From Coleophoma eucalyptorum (lineage: Eukaryota; Ascomycota; Leotiomycetes; Helotiales; Dermateaceae): a stretch of DNA of 64,000 bases. How positions within the stretch are numbered: position 1 is the first letter of the stretch; every line of letters starts with the position of its first letter. A model generated the notes under the pieces. It had not been told where the DNA came from, did no database searches, and was given only the letters and a program-made list of their open reading frames with translations. Below, one piece after another: positions 10,669 to 21,274 of this stretch. The stretch spans positions 248,001-312,000 of the forward strand of contig JALRME010000018.1 of assembly GCA_026120035.1 (NCBI GenBank). The letters run 5' to 3'. The position numbers and the translations under genes were made by a program.

Positions 10669-12288
10669 ATGGACGGCTCTCGTGATACCCAGTCCGCGTC
10701 GTGGCTGTCCCGATTTCTTCAACGCAGCAACTCCCAATCCTCGCCGTCGAGTACCCCGCCAAACGAGCGATCCGCCCTCCTCCCCAAACCCGCCAGTTCA
10801 GAAGATGGCGAGTCCTGGGACGATTCGCCCGCAAAGCAATGGCTGCAAGAATTCTTCATCCTATTCAAGGCCTCGGTGCCGGTGATTCTGGCCTACACGT
10901 TACAGAATTCCTTGCAGACTTTCTCCGTGCTGATTGTTGGTCGCCTATCTCCCGAGGCATTGGCAACGGCAGCGTTCAGCTATATGTTTGCCATGTCAAC
11001 GGCCTGGTTGATTGCCCTAGGTGGAACAACAGCATTGGATACTTTGGCCTCGTCGTCTTTCACGGGCAGCAAGAATCCTCATGACTTGGGCATTCTTTTG
11101 CAGAGATCTTTTATTGTCCTGACTGCATTCTACGTTCCCGTGGCGATCCTGTGGGCTTGCTCTGCGCCAGTGTTCAGATTGTTGGGCCAGGAGGAGTATA
11201 TTTGCGTAGACAGTGCAAAGTTCCTCACTGTATTGATACCCGGTGGTCTTGGCTACATCCTGTTCGAGGCAATGAAGAAGTACCTCCAAGCCCAAGGTAA
11301 GTTACTCCACCAATTCAATAGAGCCCAAGCTAATTCGGATTCAGAAATCATGCGTCCTGGGACATACGTGCTCTTAATCACTTCCCCTCTGAACGTCGGG
11401 CTAAACTACTTATTCGTCTACACTTTCAACATCGGTCTCCTCGGCGCACCTCTAGCTACCGGCATATCATACTGGATCTCTTTCCTCCTCCTGGTCCTCT
11501 ACTCCCGCTTCGTCGCTGGCTCCCGCTGCTGGGGCGGTTGGTCACGCACCAGCCTCCAAAACATGGGCACATTTGCACGTCTAGCAATCCTCGGCGTCGT
11601 GCACGTAGGTACCGAATGGTGGGCCTTCGAGATTGTTGCCCTCGCCGCCGGACGTCTTGGCACAATCCCCCTAGCAGCACAGTCAGTGATCATGACCACG
11701 GACCAAGTAATGAACACGATCCCCTTCGGCATCGGCGTCGCAGCATCCGCTCGAGTCGGCAACCTGCTCGGGGCGAGGAATGCAAAGGGCGCTGCACGAG
11801 CCGCGAACGTTGCGGCTTGGCTCAGCATGATTATGGGCATCATCGTGCTCGCCGTGTTGATGGGCGTCAAGGATTTCTATGCCAAGATCTTCAACGATGA
11901 CATGGATGTGGTCCGGCTCACAGCCGAGGTCATGCCATATGTAGCGCTCTTCCAAATCGCCGATGGGCTGAACGGCAGTTGTGGAGGAAGTCTGCGAGGC
12001 ATGGGCCGCCAGCATATCGGCGCGGCTGTCAACATCGTCTCGTACTACATGGGCGCGCTGCCGCTGGGCATCTGGCTGGCGTTCCATGGCTGGGGCCTGG
12101 CTGGTCTCTGGGTTGGTCAGTGCATCGCACTGTACCTGGTTGGCGCGCTTGAGTGGATTATTGTTGCGTGGAGCGATTGGGAGTGGCAGGTTGAGAAGTG
12201 TTTTGAGCGGATGGACCACGGCGAGCGAGCTGAGATAGGAGAGGCGGCTCCGTTGGTAGCAGGCCAGACGAATGATGGGCGTGGGTAG
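10669..12288 (+). CDS. MATE-family multidrug/toxin efflux transporter
   Basis: MATE carriers export cationic or aromatic compounds in exchange for protons or sodium. Exons 10669-11296 and 11345-12288 encode 523 residues. A roughly 75-residue hydrophilic Ser/Pro-rich N-terminus with an RSALLP-type dileucine sequence precedes about 12 membrane spans in two MatE repeats. Conserved stretches include QNSLQTFSVLIVGRLSPEAL, GTTALDTLASSSFTG, GTEWWAFEIV and GIGVAASARVGNLLGA. The closest relatives would be yeast ERC1/YDR338C-type proteins, acting at the plasma or vacuolar membrane. The intron is 48 nt long, a multiple of three and free of stops; splicing gives LQAQ-EIMRPGTYVL, as family members read. 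The ATG at 10669 (GCCATCATGG) is preferred because upstream in-frame codons lack ATG. Confidence 0.93.
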   Translation: MDGSRDTQSASWLSRFLQRSNSQSSPSSTPPNERSALLPKPASSEDGESWDDSPAKQWLQEFFILFKASVPVILAYTLQNSLQTFSVLIVGRLSPEALATAAFSYMFAMSTAWLIALGGTTALDTLASSSFTGSKNPHDLGILLQRSFIVLTAFYVPVAILWACSAPVFRLLGQEEYICVDSAKFLTVLIPGGLGYILFEAMKKYLQAQGKLLHQFNRAQANSDSEIMRPGTYVLLITSPLNVGLNYLFVYTFNIGLLGAPLATGISYWISFLLLVLYSRFVAGSRCWGGWSRTSLQNMGTFARLAILGVVHVGTEWWAFEIVALAAGRLGTIPLAAQSVIMTTDQVMNTIPFGIGVAASARVGNLLGARNAKGAARAANVAAWLSMIMGIIVLAVLMGVKDFYAKIFNDDMDVVRLTAEVMPYVALFQIADGLNGSCGGSLRGMGRQHIGAAVNIVSYYMGALPLGIWLAFHGWGLAGLWVGQCIALYLVGALEWIIVAWSDWEWQVEKCFERMDHGERAEIGEAAPLVAGQTNDGRG

Positions 12289-13484
12289 TTACTGAGAGGC
12301 TGGAGCTATAAAAAAGAGAAGCCGAAGCAAAAGGGTGATAGTAAAAGGAAGACAGGGAAACAAAAAGATCTTGATGAGTTTTATGATAATGACTTCATGC
12401 CTTGCTTCTTTAGACTTGCAGCCGAGACCCATTTTCTTTTTCAGGAATAGATGACACTTATAAAATGATACGACTCTTCCAAATTTTGGTGAAATGACAT
12501 GCAAAGCTAACATTTCACCTTGCCTTTTGCTTGAGTTACTGTCGGTCGTCTACCAATGTCATTCGTTACTGAGGTCGTCAAGACAGCCCCCCCCCCTGCC
12601 CGCTAACAGAATAGGCCTCCTAGGAGTATCAATCACAACGAAAACCATTCTTCAGTTACAACGACGTCTAAGCTGCAAAAGATATCAAGTTTATTCTGCA
12701 AATAAGAGAATAATAAGTCTGATTTTAATTCATGTCGTTTCATTCATCTCGGCCAATTCTATTTAAATAAAGACAACAATATTGGAAACTAAATTCCGTC
12801 TTAAGAGTGTCCCAATCTCATGTGTCTTTGGAATTCCTCCCTGAAATCCTCTCATTCAACTCTTTTTGTGCCGCATGTAAGAATAATAAGATCAGGAAGA
12901 AAGCGTGCCTAAGAAAGGGAACTCGAAATCTCATTCATTAACTCATATCATAACCCTCATAAAATCTCACCCTCGCCCGCCCCTGATGAGTCCCCTGCCC
13001 TCCTTCTGACCCTGTTACCCTCACATTCACGGGTTGCCGTGTATACTTTCGAGCCATCAGGATGCAAGGACAGAGAAGAGAGAAAAGCAAGGACCAATGA
13101 GATGTCGTAAAATCCGTAAGCTTCGTCATAACCAGCATGAGTGGCGGGCGACCATCAAGTTGGAGCAAGAACGACAAAAGAAGAACAAAGTCCTTGAGCC
13201 GAACATGCGATGAATGCCGTGAAACCCGCTCGCTGCGCAGTGCATTGTAAGAAAGGATGATGGAAAATAAAACCGAGAAATGCGCCAGATCATACAAACG
13301 ATCAGTATACAAAAATTCAATGGAGATTCAAGCACTTGCTGATCCTCGCTAAAATGCCTCCCTAACATCCTGGTATCTTGCTTTGGTGGTACATCCCTTC
13401 CTATATCCTTCATATCCTTTCCCATCCATTCCTCCAGCTCATTCCTCCAGGACCATGTCGTAGCCTCTCCAATTTTGCCAGGCC
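12289..13484. other. intergenic between convergent genes
   Basis: Holds the 3' ends of the MATE gene (plus) and of the large disordered-protein gene (minus). It includes a ten-C run (12587-12596) and AT-rich stretches around 12680-12790. No gene is recognised. Confidence 0.6.
12587..12596 (+). repeat. poly-C tract
   Basis: Ten consecutive C residues in the intergenic region downstream of the MATE gene. Confidence 0.75.
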
Positions 13485-16400
13485 TTAAGTTCGATTCTTC
13501 CTTCTGAGCACATCATCAACTCCGCTCTGGACTCCTCTAGGACTACTGATACTTCCTCTTAGCTTCTCACTTCTTTGCTCACGTCTTTTCTCGTTTAGAC
13601 GTCTCTTGAGGCCACTCCAGCCGATATACTCAACCTTAAGGCCCAATCCAGGAATCAAGTACGCCGCACCTCGTTTTCCGCCATTGCCATCTTGGAAACC
13701 ATAGCCAAAATCACCTTCCTTGAGAGTGGTTTTGTGATATCTGTAAGTGGGCGGAGAGGAGTTGCCGCGTCGTCGGAGGCTGGACTGGCTTCGCTGCTTC
13801 ACAACTCTCATACTGCCACTGGCCGTTCTTTGCATAGTTCTGCGATCCACTGGGTAGTCCCACTCGTAGTGCTCATCGTCTTCAATAGGAAGAATGGCAA
13901 ACGTACGCTTCAGTTTTCCACTAAAGCTGCGCTTCGGGGGTGCTGGCCGATTGTCAATCATTGGATAGACCATACGATATCCATTTTCATCAGAATCCTC
14001 ATCTTCATCTCCCTCAAGGTCGTCCCAGAAGTGGGTTGGCCGCCAGAAAGGATGCAGTTTGGTCCCATCAGGTGGATGATCTGCTACTGTTGGATATAAA
14101 GATGTTGGATTACCCTCCCCCTTCGATGTTTGCGTAGTTCCGTCTACGGACTCCTTCTTTCTGCCAGATAGGGAGAGAGTTCGTCGTAGCGATATAGCTC
14201 GACCTGTAGAGGCAGATTCTGAGTGACGACGGCTGCTCAAAGCTCGACGCACACGTGAAAGACCGCGCTTCGGTTTGCTATCTGAAGTAGTAGGCCTTTG
14301 CTCGTTGGGATCGTATCCTAATTGCCGGTCCTCCTCATTACCAGGTGAAAGTCCGGCTGGCGTTGGGGGAATGAACTTGAGCACTGGTGGTTCTGGAGCA
14401 TTGCGAGGATTACGGAGAGGTGAATCGACTTCATCCATAGGATGACTTTCTTGAGGGGGTGTGACAGGCCCAGTTGTTGGCTCATCGTTAACAGCCATTG
14501 TCGGTTGCACAGGTTTCTGAATAGGCAGCTCCACTTCTTTGGATGTAGTCTCCACAGGTGAATTTTCATGCTGGACAACCAAAACCGAGTTGTTCTTGTG
14601 AGGGAAAATGTTCACTGCCATGGCTTCTGCAACCTCTGCACTGGTTCCATTCGTCTCATAGGAAGTCTGTGAAAAAGGAGTTGCTTGGGCTGAAAGTCGA
14701 TTTCCGAAAAAAGGGTCGCCATTGTGATCAATGGTAGGTCTCGATTTCTCCCTAGTTGTCTCATGTTGAGGGTTGAGCTCAGGCGACATGTCCTGCCTTT
14801 CTTGCACTGGTTTTTGAAGCTCGTGCTTCTGTGCTTGCATGAGGTTATGAGCTTGCAAGCTCTCTGTTGTAAGTGACCCTGCTCTGGAATTGTTCCTACT
14901 CGTTGGAGCAGAGAGTGAGGATCTCCTAAATGGAACCTGAGGTGGAAGGTCAATAGTTCGTACCGACGAGCTAGCTGACTCGGATGCAGTGCGTCTATGG
15001 CGTGCAATATCAAAATATCCAGGTTCATTGAACTTAGCGGATTGCGACAAAGGCGCCGAATTAAGGGACATGCTTCGCTTGGTCTTCCGGCTACTCGTGG
15101 ATCGCAAAGACGGCGTCTTTGATGATTTCGCAGACGATCGCCGCTCAGGAATGACTGCAACTGGTATTCCCCCTTCCTTGATGACATCTCGTCGTGATTG
15201 TCCACTAGAAGATGTCGTACTCGTGGTTGTGTTCGACGGCAGGCTCCGGTGCCACGGTTGCGGAAGTTCAGCCTTCTTGTGTATCAACCGATGTGGGTGT
15301 TCCCTTGAGTCTATCGAGGTAGGAGCTGAACTAAATGTCGACTGATCAGATGCAGAGCTGAAGTTCCGCAGCCCAATTTGCTTCTTCCTATGGCGAAGAG
15401 TTTTTCTTCGCTGGATCGGGACCTCGACCACGAATGCATCAATGATCACTGTGGATGTTCCCGACTTCGCTGACGTAGTTGAAAGTCTTCTCACATCTGG
15501 AGTGGTAGGTGATTCCGGTCTTGCAGTTTTGGCAGACCAAGCAAGCCTCTCAGCAGAAGCACGATTCGCTTTGTCTCGTTGCAAACGATGTTCAGTAACT
15601 TTCCCTTGCAATGGTAGCTTCCGAGCCACTCTCGTAGCATTGGTCGGGGACACAATGTCATCTTCCATGACTTCATCCTTTACACCATTTGTAATCATTG
15701 CTGTATTTGCTCGGCGTTTGCGCACCGTTACATTCCTCATGAGGTTGTCATCCCATTCGCGTTCCACTTCGCTTGTGTACTCTACAGTGGAACCCCATTC
15801 CCCGTCGAAGACAACGAACTCGTCCTGTGGGGATTTCTCGCGTGGTCGAGGCGTTGAAGTACCTTCGGACTCCAGACCTAACCCTAGTCCGATTTCTTTG
15901 CGCGGCCCTGATCGTAGTGGTATTTGAGGAATTGTCGAGGCAGACCCTCGGGCAGAGGGAAGTATGGGCCGTACGGTGGACACGTCTTCATCGTCGTCCT
16001 CTGATGAATAGGGGTTCTCGCGTGCAGTCTTAAACGAGTCGGTCCGTGTAGTCGAAGAAGGGTAACGATCGCTTGGTGCTGGTCGAATTGGAGGTCGGTA
16101 CGCCAAAGGCATTCCTCGCGGAGGAGTTACATCAGGAGTAGGAGGACTTCTCTGGTTCGGGGGCGTGCTGGGAACTGAGGCGATCTCGATCGGGCTTCTG
16201 AGGGATGTAACTTCGTGCGCTGAAGCGGACGAGGGAGCCGAGTATCCTGCAGAAGACTGGCGCGAATGGGTTGGAGGTGTTGGAGGGAGCCCTCCAATCC
16301 TTTTTGAAGTGTGCTTGAGCGTGCGAGGACTTGATGGATCTGAACCTGCCAGAACTGATATGCCAGTATCTATCGTGAGCTCCCGAGGCTTGATTTCGGG

Positions 16401-16565
16401 TGGAGAATGAAGGGATTCAGGAGCCGGCTCATCTCGAGGATGAGGCAGGACTTTGTGTTTCCTCAATAAATTTGTAGTGATCGTATGAGCTCCTCTGGGA
16501 GCTTCGAAAGTACCCCCGAGCTCTCGTGCTGGCATTTTGAGCCACTTGGTCTGCGTAAGGAGCAT
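13485..16565 (-). CDS. large low-complexity (disordered) fungal protein, unknown function
   Basis: One uninterrupted frame of 1026 codons, remarkable in a region where most genes are split. The protein is dominated by Ser, Pro, Thr, Arg and charged residues, with many SP/TP and RxxS sites, so it looks like a disordered and heavily phosphorylated scaffold. Two parts look ordered: around DEFVVFDGEWGSTVEYTSEV (about residues 245-280), and the C-terminal 150 residues with GTKLHPFWRPTHFWDDLEGD and YLIPGLGLKVEYIGWSGL before a basic tail. These two islands are probably what is conserved. There are no membrane segments or signal peptide. A second ATG at 16535 is an alternative start. Function is not recognised. 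Confidence 0.8.
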   Translation of the reverse strand: MLLTQTKWLKMPARELGGTFEAPRGAHTITTNLLRKHKVLPHPRDEPAPESLHSPPEIKPRELTIDTGISVLAGSDPSSPRTLKHTSKRIGGLPPTPPTHSRQSSAGYSAPSSASAHEVTSLRSPIEIASVPSTPPNQRSPPTPDVTPPRGMPLAYRPPIRPAPSDRYPSSTTRTDSFKTARENPYSSEDDDEDVSTVRPILPSARGSASTIPQIPLRSGPRKEIGLGLGLESEGTSTPRPREKSPQDEFVVFDGEWGSTVEYTSEVEREWDDNLMRNVTVRKRRANTAMITNGVKDEVMEDDIVSPTNATRVARKLPLQGKVTEHRLQRDKANRASAERLAWSAKTARPESPTTPDVRRLSTTSAKSGTSTVIIDAFVVEVPIQRRKTLRHRKKQIGLRNFSSASDQSTFSSAPTSIDSREHPHRLIHKKAELPQPWHRSLPSNTTTSTTSSSGQSRRDVIKEGGIPVAVIPERRSSAKSSKTPSLRSTSSRKTKRSMSLNSAPLSQSAKFNEPGYFDIARHRRTASESASSSVRTIDLPPQVPFRRSSLSAPTSRNNSRAGSLTTESLQAHNLMQAQKHELQKPVQERQDMSPELNPQHETTREKSRPTIDHNGDPFFGNRLSAQATPFSQTSYETNGTSAEVAEAMAVNIFPHKNNSVLVVQHENSPVETTSKEVELPIQKPVQPTMAVNDEPTTGPVTPPQESHPMDEVDSPLRNPRNAPEPPVLKFIPPTPAGLSPGNEEDRQLGYDPNEQRPTTSDSKPKRGLSRVRRALSSRRHSESASTGRAISLRRTLSLSGRKKESVDGTTQTSKGEGNPTSLYPTVADHPPDGTKLHPFWRPTHFWDDLEGDEDEDSDENGYRMVYPMIDNRPAPPKRSFSGKLKRTFAILPIEDDEHYEWDYPVDRRTMQRTASGSMRVVKQRSQSSLRRRGNSSPPTYRYHKTTLKEGDFGYGFQDGNGGKRGAAYLIPGLGLKVEYIGWSGLKRRLNEKRREQRSEKLRGSISSPRGVQSGVDDVLRRKNRT

Positions 16566-18822
16566 TCACGCGAGCTTTTTGGGTAATCTGGGGTTGGAAC
16601 GTAGATGATCTTCGACTTTATAACAAGGTCATCGCTGGGTGCTTGTGTCCTGTTTCATCACATGCGCGCTTTGCATGATTGCAATTCGGGAAGTTGCATA
16701 GATAGTTATCGCATAGTAGTCGTCCGCATGGAGGATTGGAAGCAGAGTTCGTAAGTATTCACAAGTCACAGAATGCTGAGACCTGGCGAGAATCGCGAAG
16801 CAGGTGGCGATGATTGTGTTAGGAATGACCAAGAATCAAACAGTAAGGCGGCAAAGCTTGTCGTGCTAAGATCTAGCAATGTAGATAGATCTGTCCAAGG
16901 TGAGGAGCCTCCTCTAATGTACACGATGCAGGCTGCACGCTGCAAGAAGCCTCCTATGACGGGCCAGAGGCGTTCTAGCTGCGAGTCGTATCTGCGAGGG
17001 ACAGCTTTTGCGTCGCAGGAAGCGCGAGAATGTTTGCTTGTCGTCGACGAACTTACACAGGTGAATGCGAGGAGCCTATAAAGACGTCGTGGTTGTTGAG
17101 AAGAGTTGCGATCTGGCGCAAAGAGGAGTTGGGGATGTTCGTACAAGGCTCGTTCGTGAGGGGTGATTGGACTGGCCAAAGATGTGTCGCACCCATACAC
17201 TGGCACTGACGCACTTCTGGGTGACGGACGAAGTAAGGTGACGGCGACGACGGCGAGACGTGGGTCTGAACAGGCTACCCAGCTATTTGCCTACCTACTG
17301 TATTTGCAGGGCAGCGGGCGAGAAAAGAAAATAGCAGGTGCAGATAGAGAAGGATTATTGTCCGCTTCTCGAATCAGCGTTGCCAAATCACCAGCTCCTT
17401 CTCGTTCTAGTCTACTTTCAAGGCAAGAAGTTGCATGGCACGTCTACAAATCAACGAATCACGACGCCAGTGTAACACCAAAACCCGAGTACTACAAAAG
17501 CATATCGAAACAGGTGAGGAATTGTGTGGTAGATCCTACGGTGCTGAGACGATCATTACGAGGCACTTAAGGTACCATCCTGCGCAAGCGTGACGCCCAT
17601 AGCAGAGGACAGGATAGAGCAGAAATCAGGAGGTTGGGACTGGGCCATGCTACTGCTGCTATGTCGTCCGGCAGCTTTTGGGCCTTTTCTTGTTTTCCGG
17701 GGATCCACCCGACAGGAGCCAGCAAGCAAGCAAGGAAAGAAACGAGCAGAAACAAGCTGCAGAGGTGTTCACTGATGGCCAAGTCAGCCGCGTGAGTGAC
17801 ACCTCTTTCGTGCCGCGGATCCATCCTTCCAGATTTCTGATGAACTCCTCCTGTTCTTTGGCTGGACCCAGAACCTCGAGGCCTTCAAGGAAGACCGACC
17901 GAGGGGAAGGGTCCTATCCCGGCAGTAAGCCATTGCACGTGATGTGTGTTCCGCAGAATCAGTGAATCTGTGGTATAACCTATGGTCATCCTTGGGTCTT
18001 GTGACTGATTCAAACAAATTGTGGAAAGTTCGTCGCACATTGATTGGAAGCATTGTGGAAGTACCTCAAGAAATCGTTGAATACCCACATTCTGGCAGGC
18101 CGGGAGAGCTAGAGAGAGGAAGAGAGAGGAAGAGAGAGAAAAAGGAAGAGGGAAGGGAACATTGGACGGAGAAGGAGGAGAAATAGAAGCGCGGCCGCCG
18201 TTAAGAAGATCCTAAGAGTCTCTTCGGCAATCTGCAACCCAAGCCTAAGCTCCCCTCCTTTCCTGTCTCGTGCTTCGGGTCCCCATCTGTCGTTTCTTAT
18301 CGCTGACCTCATGGGTTGTCGAAAAAGTTACTTCATTGTTATCCAGTCCCACGAGTCATCGCTACCTCGTCGCTTGCCCACCAAACAGCTTACCTACTGT
18401 TTACTCAATTCGCTCTGGCAATTGGTTACTATTCCTTTTGACTATTGCTACGCACTCATGCACCTACCCTACCTCTGCCTTTTCATCCAGACTTGTGCCT
18501 ATCGCTGCCCCGCCATGCTCAACTGAAGCTTTGAGAGCTGTCTCTGCCCATCCCATCTTAGCCTTTCTTTACCTAACAGGAACAGAGACAGTATGGCTGC
18601 AGTTATGTCAGGTTTTGCTCATCCTCTGCAGCCAGATAGCTGTTGGCCGTGATGACCATGCCTCGAGAGGATAAGGTATCCCGGCGCCAGCTGTACTTGC
18701 AGTTGCAAGCAGATGATACGGCGTCATGATGGAGCAACCCCCTCACCCACAGGAATTCCTTTATATGTTCTGGATCCCCTCTGCTTCTCTGGTTTTTGAC
18801 CTCACACGTTAAGCTTGCAATC
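16566..18822. other. long intergenic region between divergent genes
   Basis: About 2.26 kb between the disordered-protein gene (minus) and the agmatinase-like gene (plus). Several open frames of 60-146 codons exist on both strands, but none shows a domain or splice structure. It includes a strongly purine-biased tract at 18107-18184. It probably contains long 5' leaders for both genes. Confidence 0.55.
18107..18184 (+). repeat. purine-rich (GAGAGGAA)n imperfect repeat
   Basis: An almost pure A/G stretch built from GAGAGGAAGAGA-like units grading into GAAGGAGGAGAAA. GAGA-type tracts often lie in fungal promoters or leaders. It may be polymorphic in length. Confidence 0.7.
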
Positions 18823-20352
18823 ATGTTCACCAATCTTGTTGCTGTTGCCTCTTTGGCTGCTGCCGTGCTTGCACACGGTGACCACCATGATCAGATCCCC
18901 ATTGCCGGGCCTCATAAGGCTTTGTGGTACAACACCTTGCCTGGTGACGGAGGAACTCAGGTGAGCCTTCGATCCGAGTGAAGCTGCGTAATAGCATCGT
19001 CGTCTAATTCTTGCAGGCCGACTCAGTCTTTTCTGGTATCTCGACCTTTGGTCGTCTGCCATACTTCCCTTGTCTTGCATCGGATGAGGTGAAATATGAC
19101 ATTGCATTCATCGGTACGTGCCCTCCTACTTATACTTCACCCGAACCATCAAGGTATCGACTCGGCAAGACGCTAATGAATGCTCTGCGTGCAGGTGCTC
19201 CCTTCGACACAGGAACTTCATACAGACCTGGAGCTCGTTTCGGACCATCTGGTATCCGTCAAGGTTCTCGCCGCCTCAATCTATAGTACGTTCCATGAAT
19301 CAGACAAGCTGATTATTGACCCTTTCCCCCCAAACACAGGCTCACGCAAGATTCGTTTTAGCGGAGGCTACAACGTGCCTCTCGAGGCAAACCCTTTCAA
19401 CAGCTGGGCCACTGTTATGGACTGTGGAGATATTCCCGTCACCTCGTAAGTCTATTTCAAGTTACTAGTTAGCCTCAAAAGCTTACCGTACGGAATTGGC
19501 AGATATGACAACACCTGGGCCTTGCACCAGATTGAAGAAGGCCACAACTCGATCCTTTCAAGAGCCCCATCAACTGATGCAAGGAAGAAGGGACCCGCCA
19601 AGAACGGCAAGACTCTTCCTCGAGTTATCACCCTCGGTGGTGACCACACTATCACCCTTCCTCTTCTTCGATCCATCAACCGTGCCTATGGCCCGGTCTC
19701 AGTCATCCACTTTGACTCTCATCTTGATACCTGGAAGCCAAAGGTCTTTGGTGGCTCTCCATCCGAGGTCGCATCCATTAACCATGGAACATACTTCTTC
19801 CATGCTGCACAGGAAGGTTTGCTTGCAAACGACACCAACATCCATGCCGGGATTCGCACAACTCTGAGTGGACCAAGTGACTATGAGAATGATGGATACT
19901 GTGGTTTCGAGATTGTTGAGGCTCGAGAGATCGACACCATTGGCATCGATGGTATCATTAAGAAGATCAGAGATCGTGTTGGTACTGAGAAGCCAGTCTA
20001 CCTCTCCATCGACATTGATACTCTTGACCCAGCTTGTGAGTCTATTCCAGATCTTTCTCGTAATGTAAGGAGGATCAAGCACTGACTTTGTGGCGAAATA
20101 GTTGCCCCTGCTACTGGAACCCCAGAGACTGGAGGATGGTCTACTCGTGAGCTCCGTACCATCATCCGGGGCCTCGACGGCATCAACCTCATCGGCGCAG
20201 ACATTGTTGAGGTTGCCCCAGCTTATGACACCAATGCCGAGCACACCACCATGGCAGCTGCAGATGCATTATACGAGGTCATGACCTTGATGGTGAAGAA
20301 GGGACCGTTGAGCCAAATGGTCGAGCAAACCGCTGAGAAAGACGAGATGTAA
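18823..20352 (+). CDS. agmatinase / ureohydrolase family enzyme with signal peptide
   Basis: Ureohydrolases hydrolyse guanidino compounds (agmatine, guanidinobutyrate, arginine) to urea plus an amine. Six exons (18823-18960, 19017-19113, 19195-19285, 19362-19445, 19503-20035, 20102-20352) give 397 residues. All six binuclear manganese ligands are present: His185 in GGDHT, Asp208/His210/Asp212 in DSHLD, and Asp307/Asp309 in [19 protein letters not shown] matches agmatinases rather than arginases. The N-terminus ([19 protein letters not shown]) is a good signal peptide, so the enzyme probably enters the secretory pathway. For intron 3 the acceptor at 19361 is required, because the earlier AG sites create stops; it restores [15 protein letters not shown]. 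The exact substrate is uncertain. Confidence 0.93.
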
Positions 20353-21200
20353 ATTGTCTAGCAAATGATAATGAGAGTCAGAGCAGGACGATTGGAGCGG
20401 ACACACGCATAAAACACTGCACCTAAGCACATAAGCATAGGGATGCTCATGCATTCATGGAGAAGTCCGGCGGCGAGTCCGTGATGATGTATATAGTGAG
20501 AGGCTTTTCTATGTGTCAGCCGGCTGCAGTTCACATGGAAATGCATAACTCAAAAAAGAACTCTAAAAACATGAAGCAAGCGGCAATTGGACCGTGGAAT
20601 GTCGCAGCCTTGCTGACTAAAGCGTCTCCCCTTAAGGTTAAAGTACCCTCACGTTTGCACTGGCGGAGCCGAAAAACCAAGACAATCCAATCCGATGGAA
20701 ACACGATCGGCTACGCAGAGCCAAGCGTGGAAGGGCTAGCATCAGTAACTCTCTAACCACGTTCGCCATGCATCGTGACAAGCCATAATGTTTTCTCGCG
20801 TTCGCTGCGACCTGATATTGGCCCTTCGCTGAGACCGAGACCTCTGGACGGTGGTGGCTTTACTCCTTATTTGTTACTCGTTCCTTAGACCCTCGTAGAC
20901 TTGCCCTCAAACCCTCACACTTCCCCCCTCCCCCAGGGACGAGGCCCTAGGAATCAAAGCAGCAGGATGTTTGTTGTGATGTCCATTGTTGGGAACAAAG
21001 ACCTGGTCGGGGCTGAATGGCCTCAAGGCAACGATCGTCTGATATAATCTGCGAGATTCTCAATTGAGTGGCTGGGCACAGTAGGTATGATGTGAGAAGT
21101 GGATTGCTCTCCTAAGGGCGGGCGGGTCTCTGTAGCGCTGGGTCCAGGCCTCATTGGTGCATATGGCACGAGTAGGGATTGGTTGTCCGTCTAGCCAGGG

Positions 21201-21207
21201 TATAAAA
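21201..21207 (+). promoter_or_regulatory. TATAAAA element without an obvious gene
   Basis: GGGTATAAAAG is a textbook core-promoter element on the plus strand. The nearest recognised coding start, the glucan synthase ATG at 22625, is 1.4 kb further on. It may drive a non-coding or short transcript, or a very long leader. Confidence 0.4.
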
Positions 21208-21264
21208 GTTCGGTGGGTGAGAGCGGGGCGTCGTTAAAGGTACAGTAACTGTCAGGTAGTACTG

Positions 21265-21274
21265 TACTCCGTAC
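21265..21274 (+). promoter_or_regulatory. TACTCCGTAC motif
   Basis: The decamer lies inside GTACTGTACTCCGTACTGTAG, with short flanking repeats of TACTGTA. The reverse-complement core TACGGAGTA recurs at 33247-33255. Its role is unknown to me. Confidence 0.3.

Noticed and set aside
14612..16410. Long frames on both strands across the disordered-protein gene
   Set aside because: They are other-frame shadows of the 1026-codon gene with no domain or splice structure.
17163..17570. 135-codon plus-strand frame
   Set aside because: Composition is not protein-like and no domain is visible; it lies in a long promoter region.
19286..19361. Stop codons suggesting a broken agmatinase gene
   Set aside because: Using the acceptor at 19361 instead of earlier AG sites gives NLYGGYNVPL in frame.
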